From the NCBI GenBank assembly GCA_045629005.1, contig JAZQQJ010000033.1:1-24695 (forward strand): DNA of 24,695 bases, in the 5' to 3' direction. A program made the translations under genes and the position numbers. Below are positions 14,577 to 24,100 of the stretch, in pieces. This DNA is from RGIG3528 sp045629005. Its GTDB lineage: Bacteria; Bacillota; Clostridia; Lachnospirales; Lachnospiraceae. Each line of letters opens with the position of its first letter. The first letter of the stretch is position 1. The notes beneath the pieces are model-generated. The model saw only the letters and a list, made by a program, of their open reading frames with translations. It had not been told where the DNA came from and did no database searches.

Positions 14577-16166
14577 ATGAAAAAAACGTTTGTAAAAAGA
14601 ATATGCGCGGCAGCGGTGCTCACAACAATGTTAGTTTCGACATTCGGCTGTACAAAAAAGCCGGTTGTCGATTCTATAGATGATAACTACAGAGTCTTTT
14701 ATGAAATCTTTGTCGGGTCCTTCTCGGATTCAGACGGAGACGGAACAGGAGATCTGCGAGGCATAATAAACCGCCTCGATTATTTAAACGACGGAGACAT
14801 AAACTCCGGAAAAAGCCTTGGCATTCAAGGCATCTGGCTCTCACCGATTTTTGATTCGCCTTCCTATCACAAGTATGACTGTGCGGATTACTACAAAATC
14901 GATGAGGACTTTGGCACAGAAGCAGACCTAAAAGAGCTTATTACAAAGTGCCACGAAAGAAACGTTCTGGTTATACTTGACCTTGTGCTGAATCATTCCT
15001 CGGATGACAACGAGTGGTTTAAAAACTTCTGCAAAGCTCATCAGAATGGTGATACGGCAAACGTTTACTACGAGTTTTACCAGTATGCAAAGGAAGGCGA
15101 ACAGCTTCCCGGACATGCATACTACCGGATACCGGGCTGTCCGGACGAGTATTACGAGGGAAACTTCTCAAGCGACATGCCGGAGCTGAATTACGACTCC
15201 GATGCGGTTTATCAATGCATGCTGGAGGTTGCTCAGCATTACATCGGTCTCGGTGTCGACGGTTTCAGATTTGACGCCATAAAGTACATCTACATGAACG
15301 ACAATGAGCGTTCGGTAGAGTTCTTCAAAAAATACATGGCGGACATTTACGAAATGAAGCCTGATGCGTACTGCGTCGGCGAGTGCTGGTCACCGCAGGC
15401 GGAGACGTTAAAATATATAGAAGCAGTAAACTGTTTTGATTTCCAGATTTCTCAGGCAGAAGGCATTGTTGCCAATTGCGTTAAGAGCGGAGATGTTGCG
15501 GTTTACACAAACTATCTTGAAACGTATCAGGACATGGTTCAAAAAGCCAATCCGGACGGAATGCCGATTTCCTTCATGTCTAACCATGACATGGACCGCA
15601 TGGCAGGCTATATGATGCTTGCAAAGAATTGGACGCAGATGGCCGCCAACCTCTACATTCTTTCACCTGGCTCACCCTTCATCTACTATGGTGAAGAAAT
15701 CGGAATGAAAGGCTCAAGAGGCGCAGCAAATACCGATGCGAACCGACGCCTTGCAATGCTCTGGGGCGATGAAGATACGGTCGATGATCCTATAGGTACG
15801 ACGTACGAAAAGAAAAAGCAGACCAACGGAACGGTTGCAGGACAACTTGAAAACGAAGACAGTCTTTTAAATTACTATACAAAGCTGATTGCCTTCAGAA
15901 ACAGGTTTCCGGCAATAGCAAGGGGCGATTATAAATCGCTCAAATACAGAGAAGACAAGTTTGGTGGTTCACTCATTACATACAATGACGAGGTAATAGG
16001 GCTGTTCCACAATACTTCCGAGGATCCGGTTACTGTTGACATTACTTCAACAGGTTCCGCGGATATAAGCTTCAAGGAAGTGCTCGGCTTCATCGGACAG
16101 GGAGAAGCGTCCCTGGACGGAAACACACTTACGATTGGTCCTCAGACCAGCGTAGTGCTCAAATAG
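14577..16166 (+). CDS. Surface GH13 alpha-amylase-family lipoprotein
   Basis: 529 residues with lipoprotein signal (TFGC, Cys25). The GH13 barrel has all conserved regions: VILDLVLNHSS (region I), GFRFDA with nucleophile Asp233, VGECW with acid/base Glu269 and MSNHDMD with Asp338. A short C-terminal beta domain follows. It would hydrolyse alpha-1,4 (possibly alpha-1,6) glucosidic bonds of starch or maltodextrins outside the cell; exact specificity cannot be read. AAAGG lies about 6 bases before the ATG. Being next to GH53 in one operon is odd for substrate logic. Confidence 0.92.
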   Translation: MKKTFVKRICAAAVLTTMLVSTFGCTKKPVVDSIDDNYRVFYEIFVGSFSDSDGDGTGDLRGIINRLDYLNDGDINSGKSLGIQGIWLSPIFDSPSYHKYDCADYYKIDEDFGTEADLKELITKCHERNVLVILDLVLNHSSDDNEWFKNFCKAHQNGDTANVYYEFYQYAKEGEQLPGHAYYRIPGCPDEYYEGNFSSDMPELNYDSDAVYQCMLEVAQHYIGLGVDGFRFDAIKYIYMNDNERSVEFFKKYMADIYEMKPDAYCVGECWSPQAETLKYIEAVNCFDFQISQAEGIVANCVKSGDVAVYTNYLETYQDMVQKANPDGMPISFMSNHDMDRMAGYMMLAKNWTQMAANLYILSPGSPFIYYGEEIGMKGSRGAANTDANRRLAMLWGDEDTVDDPIGTTYEKKKQTNGTVAGQLENEDSLLNYYTKLIAFRNRFPAIARGDYKSLKYREDKFGGSLITYNDEVIGLFHNTSEDPVTVDITSTGSADISFKEVLGFIGQGEASLDGNTLTIGPQTSVVLK

Positions 16167-16170
16167 TCAG

Positions 16171-16191
16171 AAACTGTCATAGGGGCAGTTT
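16171..16191 (+). other. Weak hairpin between GH13 and solute-binding protein genes
   Basis: AAACTG (16171-16176) pairs with CAGTTT (16186-16191), 9-base loop, followed by TAAATATT rather than a clean T run. Possible processing or partial termination site. Confidence 0.35.
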
Positions 16192-16218
16192 TAAATATTT
16201 AAAGAGGAGATATAAATC

Positions 16219-18081
16219 ATGAAAAAAAGAATTTCAGCTATTCTCGCAGTTGTTCTTACACTTTGCATGGTAATCGGTCTTGCTTCATGCGGTAAGAAGA
16301 ATGATGGCGGAAATGCAGGCAACTCAGGCAATTCAGGCAATTCAGGAAACGACAAAAACGTATCCTCAGAACTCGCAGGAACATACGATATCACAGTATG
16401 GGTTTCCGAGTCTGAAGGCGTTGCAGACCTCACAAAGAAGCAGATTGCAGACTTCTGCGCAGAGAACGAAGGCATTGTTATCAATGCAACAGTTGAAGGT
16501 ATCACAGAGGCTGAGTCAGCTTCACAGATGATTACTTCCGTTGAAGACGGTGCAGATCTTTACTGCTTCGCACAGGACCAGCTTGCACGTCTTGTTCTTG
16601 CAGGCGCACTCAACAAGCTTGGTGACGGCGCTACAGCAACAGTTAAGGAAAGAAACGATGCAACATCTATCCTTGCTGCAACAGTAGGCGACAAGCTTTT
16701 CTGCTACCCTCTTACATCTGATAACGGTTACTTCATGTTCTACGATAAGTCCGTTATCCCTGAGGAGCACCTTGATTCCTTTGAAGACATCATTGCAGAC
16801 TGCGAAAAGGCAGGAAGAATGTTCTCTTACGAGCTTGAAACATCTGCTTGGTACAATGCAGGTTTCTTCTTCGCTACAGGTTGCGTATCTGAGTGGGAAA
16901 CAAACACAGATGGTAAGGTTGTTGGCCTCAACGATACATTCAATTCAGACGCAGGCGTTATCGCTCTTAAGGGCATGCAGAAGCTTGCTAAGTCTTCCTG
17001 CTACAACTCATCTTCAGCAGGTGCAGACTTCGCAGCAGCAGTTCCTTCAGCAGTTGTAATTTCCGGTACATGGTCATCAGCAGCTGTTAAGGAAGTTCTT
17101 GGTGAAAACTATGGCGCTACAGATCTTCCTAAGTTCACAGTTGATGGCAAGACATATCAGCTTGGTTCTTATTCAGGATGTAAGCTTATGGGCGTTAAGC
17201 CTCAGACAGACGCTAAGAAGAACGCAGTTCTTCAGCAGCTCGCTCTTTACCTCACAAACGAAAAGTGTCAGCTTGAAAGATTCAACCTTGTAGGTTGGGG
17301 CCCTTCAAACATTAATGCTCAGAAGGATCCTGCTGTTACAGCAGACGTAGCTCTTCAGGCACTTGCACTTCAGAATCAGAACGCTATTCCTCAGGGCCAG
17401 ATCGACGGCGCTTGGTGGGATATTGCAAAAGTACTTGGTACAGCAGCTAAGGAAGCTACAACAGATGCAGAGCTCAAGGCAGCTCTTGAGACATACGAAG
17501 CAGCATGCAGAGCACGTCTTGATGTTTCTGAAGACGAAGCCACAGCATTCGGCGTTATCGGTGCATTTGACGGAACAAACTGGAATACAGATTATCCTAT
17601 GACACAGAAGCCTGCAGGTACATATTATTCATCAGCTATCAATTTCAAGGCCGGCGATGAATTCAAGGTACGTCAGGGCGGCGGCTGGGACGTTAACTTC
17701 GGTGCTAACGGCGCAGCAGGCGGCGACAACATCAAGGTTGAAGCAGATGGTATGTACTATGTTCATATGGAGTTCGACGGAACAACATGTTCAGTTCTTG
17801 AGCTTACAAAGTACAACCCTCTTGAGGGCTATACAGTAATCGGTACAGTTAACGGAACAAACTGGGATACAGACTTCGAAATGGAAATTCAGGCAGACGG
17901 AACATTCCTTTCAAAGGATGCATTCACAATGACAGCAGGCACAGAGTTCAAGTGCCGTCAGGGTCTCGGCTGGGATGTCAACTATGGTAAAGACGGCAAC
18001 AACTTCGTAGTCGATGCAGATGGTACATATAAGGTTAAGCTTGATGTTACAGCAGGTAATGTTGAACTTATCGCTCAGTAA
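16219..18081 (+). CDS. Maltose-type ABC solute-binding lipoprotein with two C-terminal starch-binding-like modules
   Basis: 620 residues. Lipobox LASC (Cys24), then a Gly/Asn/Ser linker (about 31-45), then a MalE-type binding protein (about 50-440: TYDITVWVSESEGVADLTKKQ opening, PKFTVDG and SYSGCKLMGV segments). Unusually, two further ~90-residue modules follow, about 444-535 and 537-620, each with the pattern VIG..(F/V)(D/N)GTNW(N/D)TD, FK(V/C)RQG.GWDVN(F/Y)G and a final beta strand; these resemble SusE/SusF-type starch-binding domains. AGAGGAG lies 9 bases before the ATG. Codon use is strongly biased, suggesting very high expression, and a hairpin follows before the permease genes. It should capture oligosaccharides for the permeases and may also grip polymer. 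Confidence 0.92.
   Translation: MKKRISAILAVVLTLCMVIGLASCGKKNDGGNAGNSGNSGNSGNDKNVSSELAGTYDITVWVSESEGVADLTKKQIADFCAENEGIVINATVEGITEAESASQMITSVEDGADLYCFAQDQLARLVLAGALNKLGDGATATVKERNDATSILAATVGDKLFCYPLTSDNGYFMFYDKSVIPEEHLDSFEDIIADCEKAGRMFSYELETSAWYNAGFFFATGCVSEWETNTDGKVVGLNDTFNSDAGVIALKGMQKLAKSSCYNSSSAGADFAAAVPSAVVISGTWSSAAVKEVLGENYGATDLPKFTVDGKTYQLGSYSGCKLMGVKPQTDAKKNAVLQQLALYLTNEKCQLERFNLVGWGPSNINAQKDPAVTADVALQALALQNQNAIPQGQIDGAWWDIAKVLGTAAKEATTDAELKAALETYEAACRARLDVSEDEATAFGVIGAFDGTNWNTDYPMTQKPAGTYYSSAINFKAGDEFKVRQGGGWDVNFGANGAAGGDNIKVEADGMYYVHMEFDGTTCSVLELTKYNPLEGYTVIGTVNGTNWDTDFEMEIQADGTFLSKDAFTMTAGTEFKCRQGLGWDVNYGKDGNNFVVDADGTYKVKLDVTAGNVELIAQ
17545..18075 (+). repeat. Duplicated beta-rich module within the solute-binding protein
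   Basis: Two homologous coding segments of about 270 bases each. Shared landmarks: VIG at about 17554 and 17836, then NGTNW or DGTNW, then GWDVN near 17686 and 17971. They are diverged, so the duplication is not recent. Confidence 0.8.
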
Positions 18082-18110
18082 TTCAAACGAATAATTAAGC
18101 TTTAAAAGCC

Positions 18111-18149
18111 CGGAGCCACTCCGTTAAACCGGGGTGGCTCCGAATTTTT
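18111..18149 (+). terminator. Terminator/attenuator between the binding protein and permease genes
   Basis: CGGAGCCACTCCG (18111-18123) pairs with CGGGGTGGCTCCG (18130-18142), 13 pairs with one wobble, loop TTAAAC, then AATTTTT. Partial termination here would give more binding protein than permease, as known for maltose operons. Confidence 0.8.
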
Positions 18150-18228
18150 GGATATCGGATTTATGCAATGGAAATAAGTGCGATAGTTGGGCACGTGCTC
18201 GCAGGACGTTGGAGAGGGCAGGTTATTT

Positions 18229-19839
18229 ATGAAAAGAATTTCGTCATCAAAATATATGAAGATGAACTTCATAGAAAAGTTTTTCTATAATATCTTTTTC
18301 TTCATTTGTTCCATACCGGGATTCTTCCTGGAACTTGGGAAAAAGATTTGGAAGGGCATCAAAACGTTTGGCATAGGCGTTTGGAAAGAAATCCGCGATT
18401 TCTTTGTTATCTTTGCAAAGGGATCGGTTTTTACAAAAGTTTCCTATGTTATCATGGGATTTGGTAATATATTCCGTGGACAGATTGTACGCGGACTTAT
18501 TTTTCTGGCCTTTGAAGTGTGTTTTATTATGTACACGATTACAACAGGCATCGGCTGGATGAGTAAACTTGGAACACTCGGAGACGTAGGACCTCACGAG
18601 GAATACAACGCCATTCTTGACACATATGTGCGTGTCGATGGTGATGACTCCTTTAAGATTCTTCTTTATGGTGGAATTTCTGTAGTAATATGTCTCGTTT
18701 TTATATATGTTTGGCGCATGAGCTGGCGTCAGAGCTGGGAAAATGACAAGCTTTTAAAGGCGGGCAAGAGAATTCCCAAGTTTAAGGATGACTTCCACGA
18801 CCTTATCGATGCGAAGTTCCACAAGACTCTTCTCACGCTTCCTATAATCGGCATGATAACATTTACTGTATTGCCGATTGTATTCATGATTTTCGTGGCA
18901 TTTACAAACTATGACGGTGCACACGACGGCTACAGCAACCTTTTCACTTGGGTAGGTTTTAACAACTTCAAGGAACTCTTTGCAGGCGGAGCGTCCGGAT
19001 TAAGCTATGCGTTCAAGAAAATCTTTGCATGGACAATAGTTTGGGCAATCCTTGCAACATTTACAAACTACTTCCTTGGAATCATTCTTGCTATGATGAT
19101 TAACAAGAAGGGTATTAAGTTTAAAAAGTTGTGGAGAGGAATATTTGTTCTCACCATTGCCATTCCTCAGTTTATTTCGCTTCTTTATATGTCCAAACTC
19201 TTTGCAAAGAACGGACTGATTAATGGCTTTATGGTCAATATTTCCAATAAGCTTGCAGCATGGGGAACGGAGCTTGCTGATTCAAACATTTGGCTCTGGC
19301 TGTCCAACTGGTTTACCTCCATGTCTCAGGATATGGCTTCGTGGCTTCCTTATGACTTCTGGGGACATGCAACATCTGCACGAGTTCTTGTTGTTGTAAT
19401 TAACATATGGATTGGTATTCCTTACCTTATGCTTATTGCAACGGGCATCCTCATGAATATTCCTGAAGATCTTTATGAATCTGCAAAGATCGACGGTGCA
19501 AACGCCGTTCAAAGCTTCTTTAAGATTACGCTTCCTTACATGTTCTTTATTACAGGACCGTATCTTCTTACAAGCTTCATCGGCAACATGAGTAACTTTA
19601 ATGTTATTTACCTTCTTGGAGGCGGCGCAATCGCAAATCCTGCACTTACGACGTCAGGCGGTACTGCATCGGATGTCGACCTGTTGGTTACATGGCTCTT
19701 CAAGATAACAACAGGAACAGAAAGTAACTACAAGCTGGCTTCAGTCATCGGTATTATGATTTTCTTAATTGAGGCGATTTTCTCGATAATCGGCTTCAAT
19801 GCGATGGCTTCAAATAAGAATGAGGAGGACTTCCAGTAA
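18229..19839 (+). CDS. MalF-type sugar ABC transporter permease
   Basis: Using the ATG at 18229 (AGG at 18220-18222 and GGAGAGG upstream; the earlier TTG at 18187 has no ribosome site) the protein has 536 residues. Several hydrophobic membrane segments are evident, with an extended N-terminal region typical of Firmicute maltodextrin permeases. The ATPase-coupling EAA loop is Glu417 to Gly423 (ESAKIDG) followed by FFKITLP. It forms a heterodimer with the next gene and imports the ligand from the binding protein. The next gene starts at its stop codon. No ATPase gene is present; a shared MsmX-like ATPase is inferred. Confidence 0.9.
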   Translation: MKRISSSKYMKMNFIEKFFYNIFFFICSIPGFFLELGKKIWKGIKTFGIGVWKEIRDFFVIFAKGSVFTKVSYVIMGFGNIFRGQIVRGLIFLAFEVCFIMYTITTGIGWMSKLGTLGDVGPHEEYNAILDTYVRVDGDDSFKILLYGGISVVICLVFIYVWRMSWRQSWENDKLLKAGKRIPKFKDDFHDLIDAKFHKTLLTLPIIGMITFTVLPIVFMIFVAFTNYDGAHDGYSNLFTWVGFNNFKELFAGGASGLSYAFKKIFAWTIVWAILATFTNYFLGIILAMMINKKGIKFKKLWRGIFVLTIAIPQFISLLYMSKLFAKNGLINGFMVNISNKLAAWGTELADSNIWLWLSNWFTSMSQDMASWLPYDFWGHATSARVLVVVINIWIGIPYLMLIATGILMNIPEDLYESAKIDGANAVQSFFKITLPYMFFITGPYLLTSFIGNMSNFNVIYLLGGGAIANPALTTSGGTASDVDLLVTWLFKITTGTESNYKLASVIGIMIFLIEAIFSIIGFNAMASNKNEEDFQ

Positions 19840-20723
19840 TGAACGATAATGTGACTACTTCTCAGAAAAAATACAAAAGCCTTAAAAGAAAAAACGCCAG
19901 AGCAAACACAGCCATTTACATTATACTTGTGATTATGGCCATAATCTGGCTTACTCCATTTGTGTGTATCGTACTTGAGTCCTTCAGATGCGAAACGACA
20001 ATGCAGGTTGGATATGTTATTCCGAAAGAATGGGGTTTAAAAAACTACAGGACGCTTCTTACTGAAACGAAATTCCTGAAATGGTACACGAACACCTTAA
20101 CGATTGCGCTATTTGCGGCAGTTATCCAGACGTTTATTGTGCTTTGCACTTCCTACACGCTTTCAAGAATGAGATTTAACGGAAGAAAGTTCCTTATGAA
20201 CCTTATGCTTGTATTCGGCATGTTCCCGGGCTTTCTTTCAATGATTATTCTTTATAAAGTACTGAGTGGCTTCGGACTTACAGGCCCCGGCTCAGTTCCC
20301 GGACTTATTCTTGTCTATACGGCAAGCTCCGCAATGGGCTACTATATTTCCAAGGGCTTCTTCGATACTATTCCGATTTCGCTTGATGAAGCTGCAAGAG
20401 TAGACGGTGCTACGCGTGCACAGGTTCTTTTCAAGATTACGTTTCCGATGGCAAAGCCCATCGTTATTTACACAATCCTTACTGCATTCATGGGCCCTTG
20501 GGGCGACTTCATGTTTGCAAAGTACATCGTTCACAATACAACTGAAGGCATGAACGTTGCAGTAGGTATGCAGAACCTCATTTCTACATCTGAAAACCTT
20601 GCTGCCCACTATACACAGTTCACCGCAGCCGGCGTTCTCGTTGCCATTCCCATTACGGTTCTGTTCATGAACCTTCAGAGATACTACGTTGAAGGTGTTA
20701 CAGGCGGAGCAGTTAAGGGCTGA
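19839..20723 (+). CDS. MalG-type sugar ABC transporter permease
   Basis: 294 residues with six hydrophobic segments and an EAA loop at residues 184-190 (EAARVDG) followed by FKITFP. The first segment (about 25-47) is preceded by a basic N-terminus. The start overlaps the previous stop by one base (TAATG), with GGAGG about 11 bases upstream, so the two permeases are co-translated. A strong terminator follows at 20748. Substrate follows from the operon: maltodextrin or galacto-oligosaccharide. Confidence 0.92.
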   Translation: MNDNVTTSQKKYKSLKRKNARANTAIYIILVIMAIIWLTPFVCIVLESFRCETTMQVGYVIPKEWGLKNYRTLLTETKFLKWYTNTLTIALFAAVIQTFIVLCTSYTLSRMRFNGRKFLMNLMLVFGMFPGFLSMIILYKVLSGFGLTGPGSVPGLILVYTASSAMGYYISKGFFDTIPISLDEAARVDGATRAQVLFKITFPMAKPIVIYTILTAFMGPWGDFMFAKYIVHNTTEGMNVAVGMQNLISTSENLAAHYTQFTAAGVLVAIPITVLFMNLQRYYVEGVTGGAVKG

Positions 20724-20747
20724 TGAAATTTCATATGTAAATATAGA

Positions 20748-20779
20748 AAGACGTAGCCTATGGGGTTACGTCTTTTTTT
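20748..20779 (+). terminator. Intrinsic terminator of the sugar operon
   Basis: AAGACGTAGCC (20748-20758) pairs with GGTTACGTCTT (20764-20774), 11 pairs with one wobble, loop TATGG, ending in seven T (20773-20779). Confidence 0.9.
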
Positions 20780-20796
20780 AGGCTTCCGTGAGAAAA

Positions 20797-21020
20797 CATC
20801 GGAAACTCTTTTTTTTCGGATTTCGATGCTCAAAAAGAAAGTTGTGAGGAGGCTGAAGCATCGAAATTAAGTTATTTTGTAATCGCGATGCTTTTTGGTA
20901 TGCCTTTTGTCTTTCGCAAGCATCGAAAAACATGATTTCCTTAATTCCCGATGCTTTGTTTGTTCGGAAATAAGTAAACATGACATCGGGATTAGTAATT
21001 TTGAGAATATCGATGCCTGG
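20797..21020. repeat. 62-63 bp tandem array of imperfect palindromes (CGATGCT / AGCATCG arms)
   Basis: GATG of the left arm recurs near 20825, 20887, 20950 and 21012; CATCG of the right arm at 20797, 20859, 20921 and 20984. Paired arms: 20820-20830 with 20857-20867 (11 bp perfect), 20886-20893 with 20918-20925 (8 bp), 20946-20953 with 20984-20991 (8 bp). Loops of 24-30 bases are not conserved. The outer copies are half units. It starts right after a terminator and ends about 100 bases before the next gene. No gene is supported in it. Confidence 0.8.
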
Positions 21021-21117
21021 TGGCGTTTTAACCGCATAGTTGGGTGGTGATGTGCTATCAAGTTTTTCGCAAGTTTCCCGATATACGTATATGAGAGATT
21101 GTGCGCAGGAGGCATTT

Positions 21118-24100
21118 ATGTACGAGAATATTATCGAGCTTGAAAACAATTGTGAATGGTCGAAAGCGTTGAAAGAAATATCGGCATATTTCAAACAGGG
21201 AGTGTTTGATGAAAAACTTGCAATTTTATATGTTCGTGTCTGCATAGAAGTAGGCGATTTGGAAAATGCGCATAGTACTATAGCCAGAGGACTAAAAATT
21301 GATCATCGCAATCCCGAGCTTTGGCTTATGCTCGGAAATATATATGAGCAAAAAAACATCAATCAGGCATACCTTTGTTATGAAAATGCATTCTTTTTTG
21401 CTGAAGATGAAGAAGACAAGAAATACATAAAAGCCTTTATGGATGAGAAAAAAGCGGACAGTGGTTTTCTGGTCAATAAGGTTTCGTTTGTTATTCTTTC
21501 ATATAACACATTGGAATATACAAAGGGATGCCTTGAAAGCATAAGAAAGACGTGTCTCGAAGGCTCATATGAAATCATTGTTGTTGATAATGCTTCAAGC
21601 GATGGCAGCGTCGAATGGCTGAAACAGCAGAAAGATATTATTTTACAGTGTAATGCGGAAAATGCAGGTTTCCCGAGAGGATGTAATCAGGGAATTGCAT
21701 TGGCAGATAAGAACAATGATATTTTTTTGCTGAACAATGATACTATCCTTGTGGATAATTCACTGTTTTGGCTTCGTATGGGCTTGTATGAGAGCGAAAA
21801 GGTGGGAGCAACCGGCTCAGTTTCCAATTATGTGCCAAATCTTCAGTCCTGCGGAGTTATGGCGGATACCGTAAACCAGTATCTGGAATATGGTAATGCA
21901 AACAATATTCCACTTAAAAAGGCATATGACGAAAAGATTTATCTCGTTGGTTTTGCACTTCTCCTTAAACGTAGTGTTTTGGAAGAGGTTGGATATCTTG
22001 ATGAGCGTTTTTCTCCGGGAACCTACGAAGATAACGATATGGGAATAGAGCTCAGAGCAGCAGGGTATTCTGTTGTTTTGTGCAGAAACAGCTTTATCTA
22101 CCATTACGGAAACGGTGGCGGCAAAAATAAGGATAAATGGGCTGCCTTATGCGAAACTAACAAGAAAAAACTGGATGAAAAGTGGCAATTCGATACTGAC
22201 CGGTATGAGTATCCTTGCTTGCGTCATTTGAAAAGAATTCTTCAAGAATCCAAGAATATGCCTAAAATTCTTGAAATCAATTGCGGCCTTGGGGCAACTT
22301 TACTCAGTGTCCTTGCGGAGTATCCGGATGCGACGATTTGCGGCACGGAAAACAGAGAGAACCTGTATAACATTGCAAGCCGACATTTTCATGTTGAAAA
22401 GGTGCAGGATTTGAAGAATAGTCTTCCTTTTGGAGATGAAAAGTTTGATTTTATAATCATCAGCGAGAATGAGAAAGGTGAATATCCCGACGAGGAAGAG
22501 ATAAAGAATATCGAAAAATATCTTGCTCCCGGCGGCAGACTTTTGAGCATGAATTACGAAATATATGCTTATTCATGCGCAGATGAGATTAAGCCTAAGT
22601 TTGTAACCGAATTCTATAATGGTGAAGACAGCTATTCCGATGGCAATGTCGAGAATGAGATTATTAACATGATTATCGATAATACACCTGAGGATTACGA
22701 CAATGCAATCGCAAAAAGATTTTCATGGCCTTCATATTATCATCTGATTGATATTCGTAAAAACATTTTAAACTGGTATCCGTTTGAAAAGGATAAGGAT
22801 GCTCTGGAAATCGGGTGCGGACTTGGAGCAATAACGAGTGTTCTTTGCGAAAACTGTCACAGCGTTACGGCAGTAGAGCTTTCGAAAAGACGTGCAACGG
22901 CAGCGCTTCTTCGTAATCGTGAAAGAGAGAACCTTGAAATAATTGTGGGAAACCTGAATGACATCAAATTCGAAAAGAAGTTTGATTACATTACCCTTAT
23001 AGGAGTACTTGAGTATCAGGGAAAATATACCGACGGCGAAAACCCGTATATGGATTTTCTTAAGAAAATTAAGGGCTTGCTGAAGCCTGATGGAAAGCTT
23101 CTCATCGCAATAGAAAATCAGTATGGATTAAAGTATTGGTGCGGAGCGAGGGAGGACCATACGGAGATACCATTCAACGGAATGAATCAGTACCTCTTTT
23201 CAGGAAAAGGCATAAATACTTTTTCACGAAAAGGACTTGAGAAACTCGTTAAAGACAGTGGATTTAAGAATACGTTTTTCTATTATCCGTTGCCGGACTA
23301 CAAGCTCCCTGAAAAGATTTTTTCCGACAGGCACCTTCCTGAAGCGTCAGATGTCCAGACAGTACATTACTACTATCTGAATCCCAGCTCGCTTGTGGCA
23401 AATGAGCGTATCATTTATAAGGACGTCATTGAAAATGATGTATTTCCGTTTTTTGCTAACTCCTTCCTTGTAGAATGCTCTGATTCTGAAGAAATCGGAG
23501 AAGTTGAATATGTTTCCGTGCCTATATTCAGAAAGAAAGAATATGCTCTGGAAACCATTATTTCGAAAAAGCAAGGAAAACGATGTGTCGAAAAAAGAGA
23601 AATGCATCCGGAAGCTCGGGACTTTGCAGAAAAGGTTCTTTTAAATGAAAAGAAAATGCTTTCAAAAGGAATCGAAGTTGCGGTAAGCAAAAAAACAGAG
23701 CGTGGAATCGAACAGGAATTTATCGAAGGCGAGCCGTTTGACAAGCTTCTTACGGAGGCATACGAAAAGAAGAATACCGAAGAAATATATGCGCTTTGGG
23801 ATAGACTCTTTAATAATTTCTGCGATGAAGTAATAGACACAATTCCAAGAAATGCAATCATCAGGGATGGAAAGATTGTCTGGTTCGATCAGGAATGGGG
23901 TATGGAAAATGCTGAGAAAGAATATTCCATGTTTAGGGCAATTTGGACATTCTATGGTTCAAACAACAGCTGTAACGCAATAATACCGTTCGAGCAGATA
24001 ATGAGCCATTACGGATTGTGGAACAGATATAATGATTTTCTTGCCCGTGAGACGGCGTTTGAACAGCCGTTATTTGATGAACGGAGAAGTAACCTTGTCG

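Noticed and set aside
18187..18228. Earlier TTG start for the MalF-type permease
   Set aside because: The 14 extra residues have no hydrophobic or family character, there is no ribosome site before the TTG, and sites exist before the ATG at 18229.
21040..21117. Earlier start for the fusion glycosyltransferase
   Set aside because: AGGAGG immediately precedes the ATG at 21118, while the upstream TTG has no ribosome site and borders the palindrome array.
20778..21245. 155-codon minus-strand ORF across the second array
   Set aside because: It overlaps the start of the fusion gene, covers the palindrome array and terminator, and has no ribosome site or recognisable domain.
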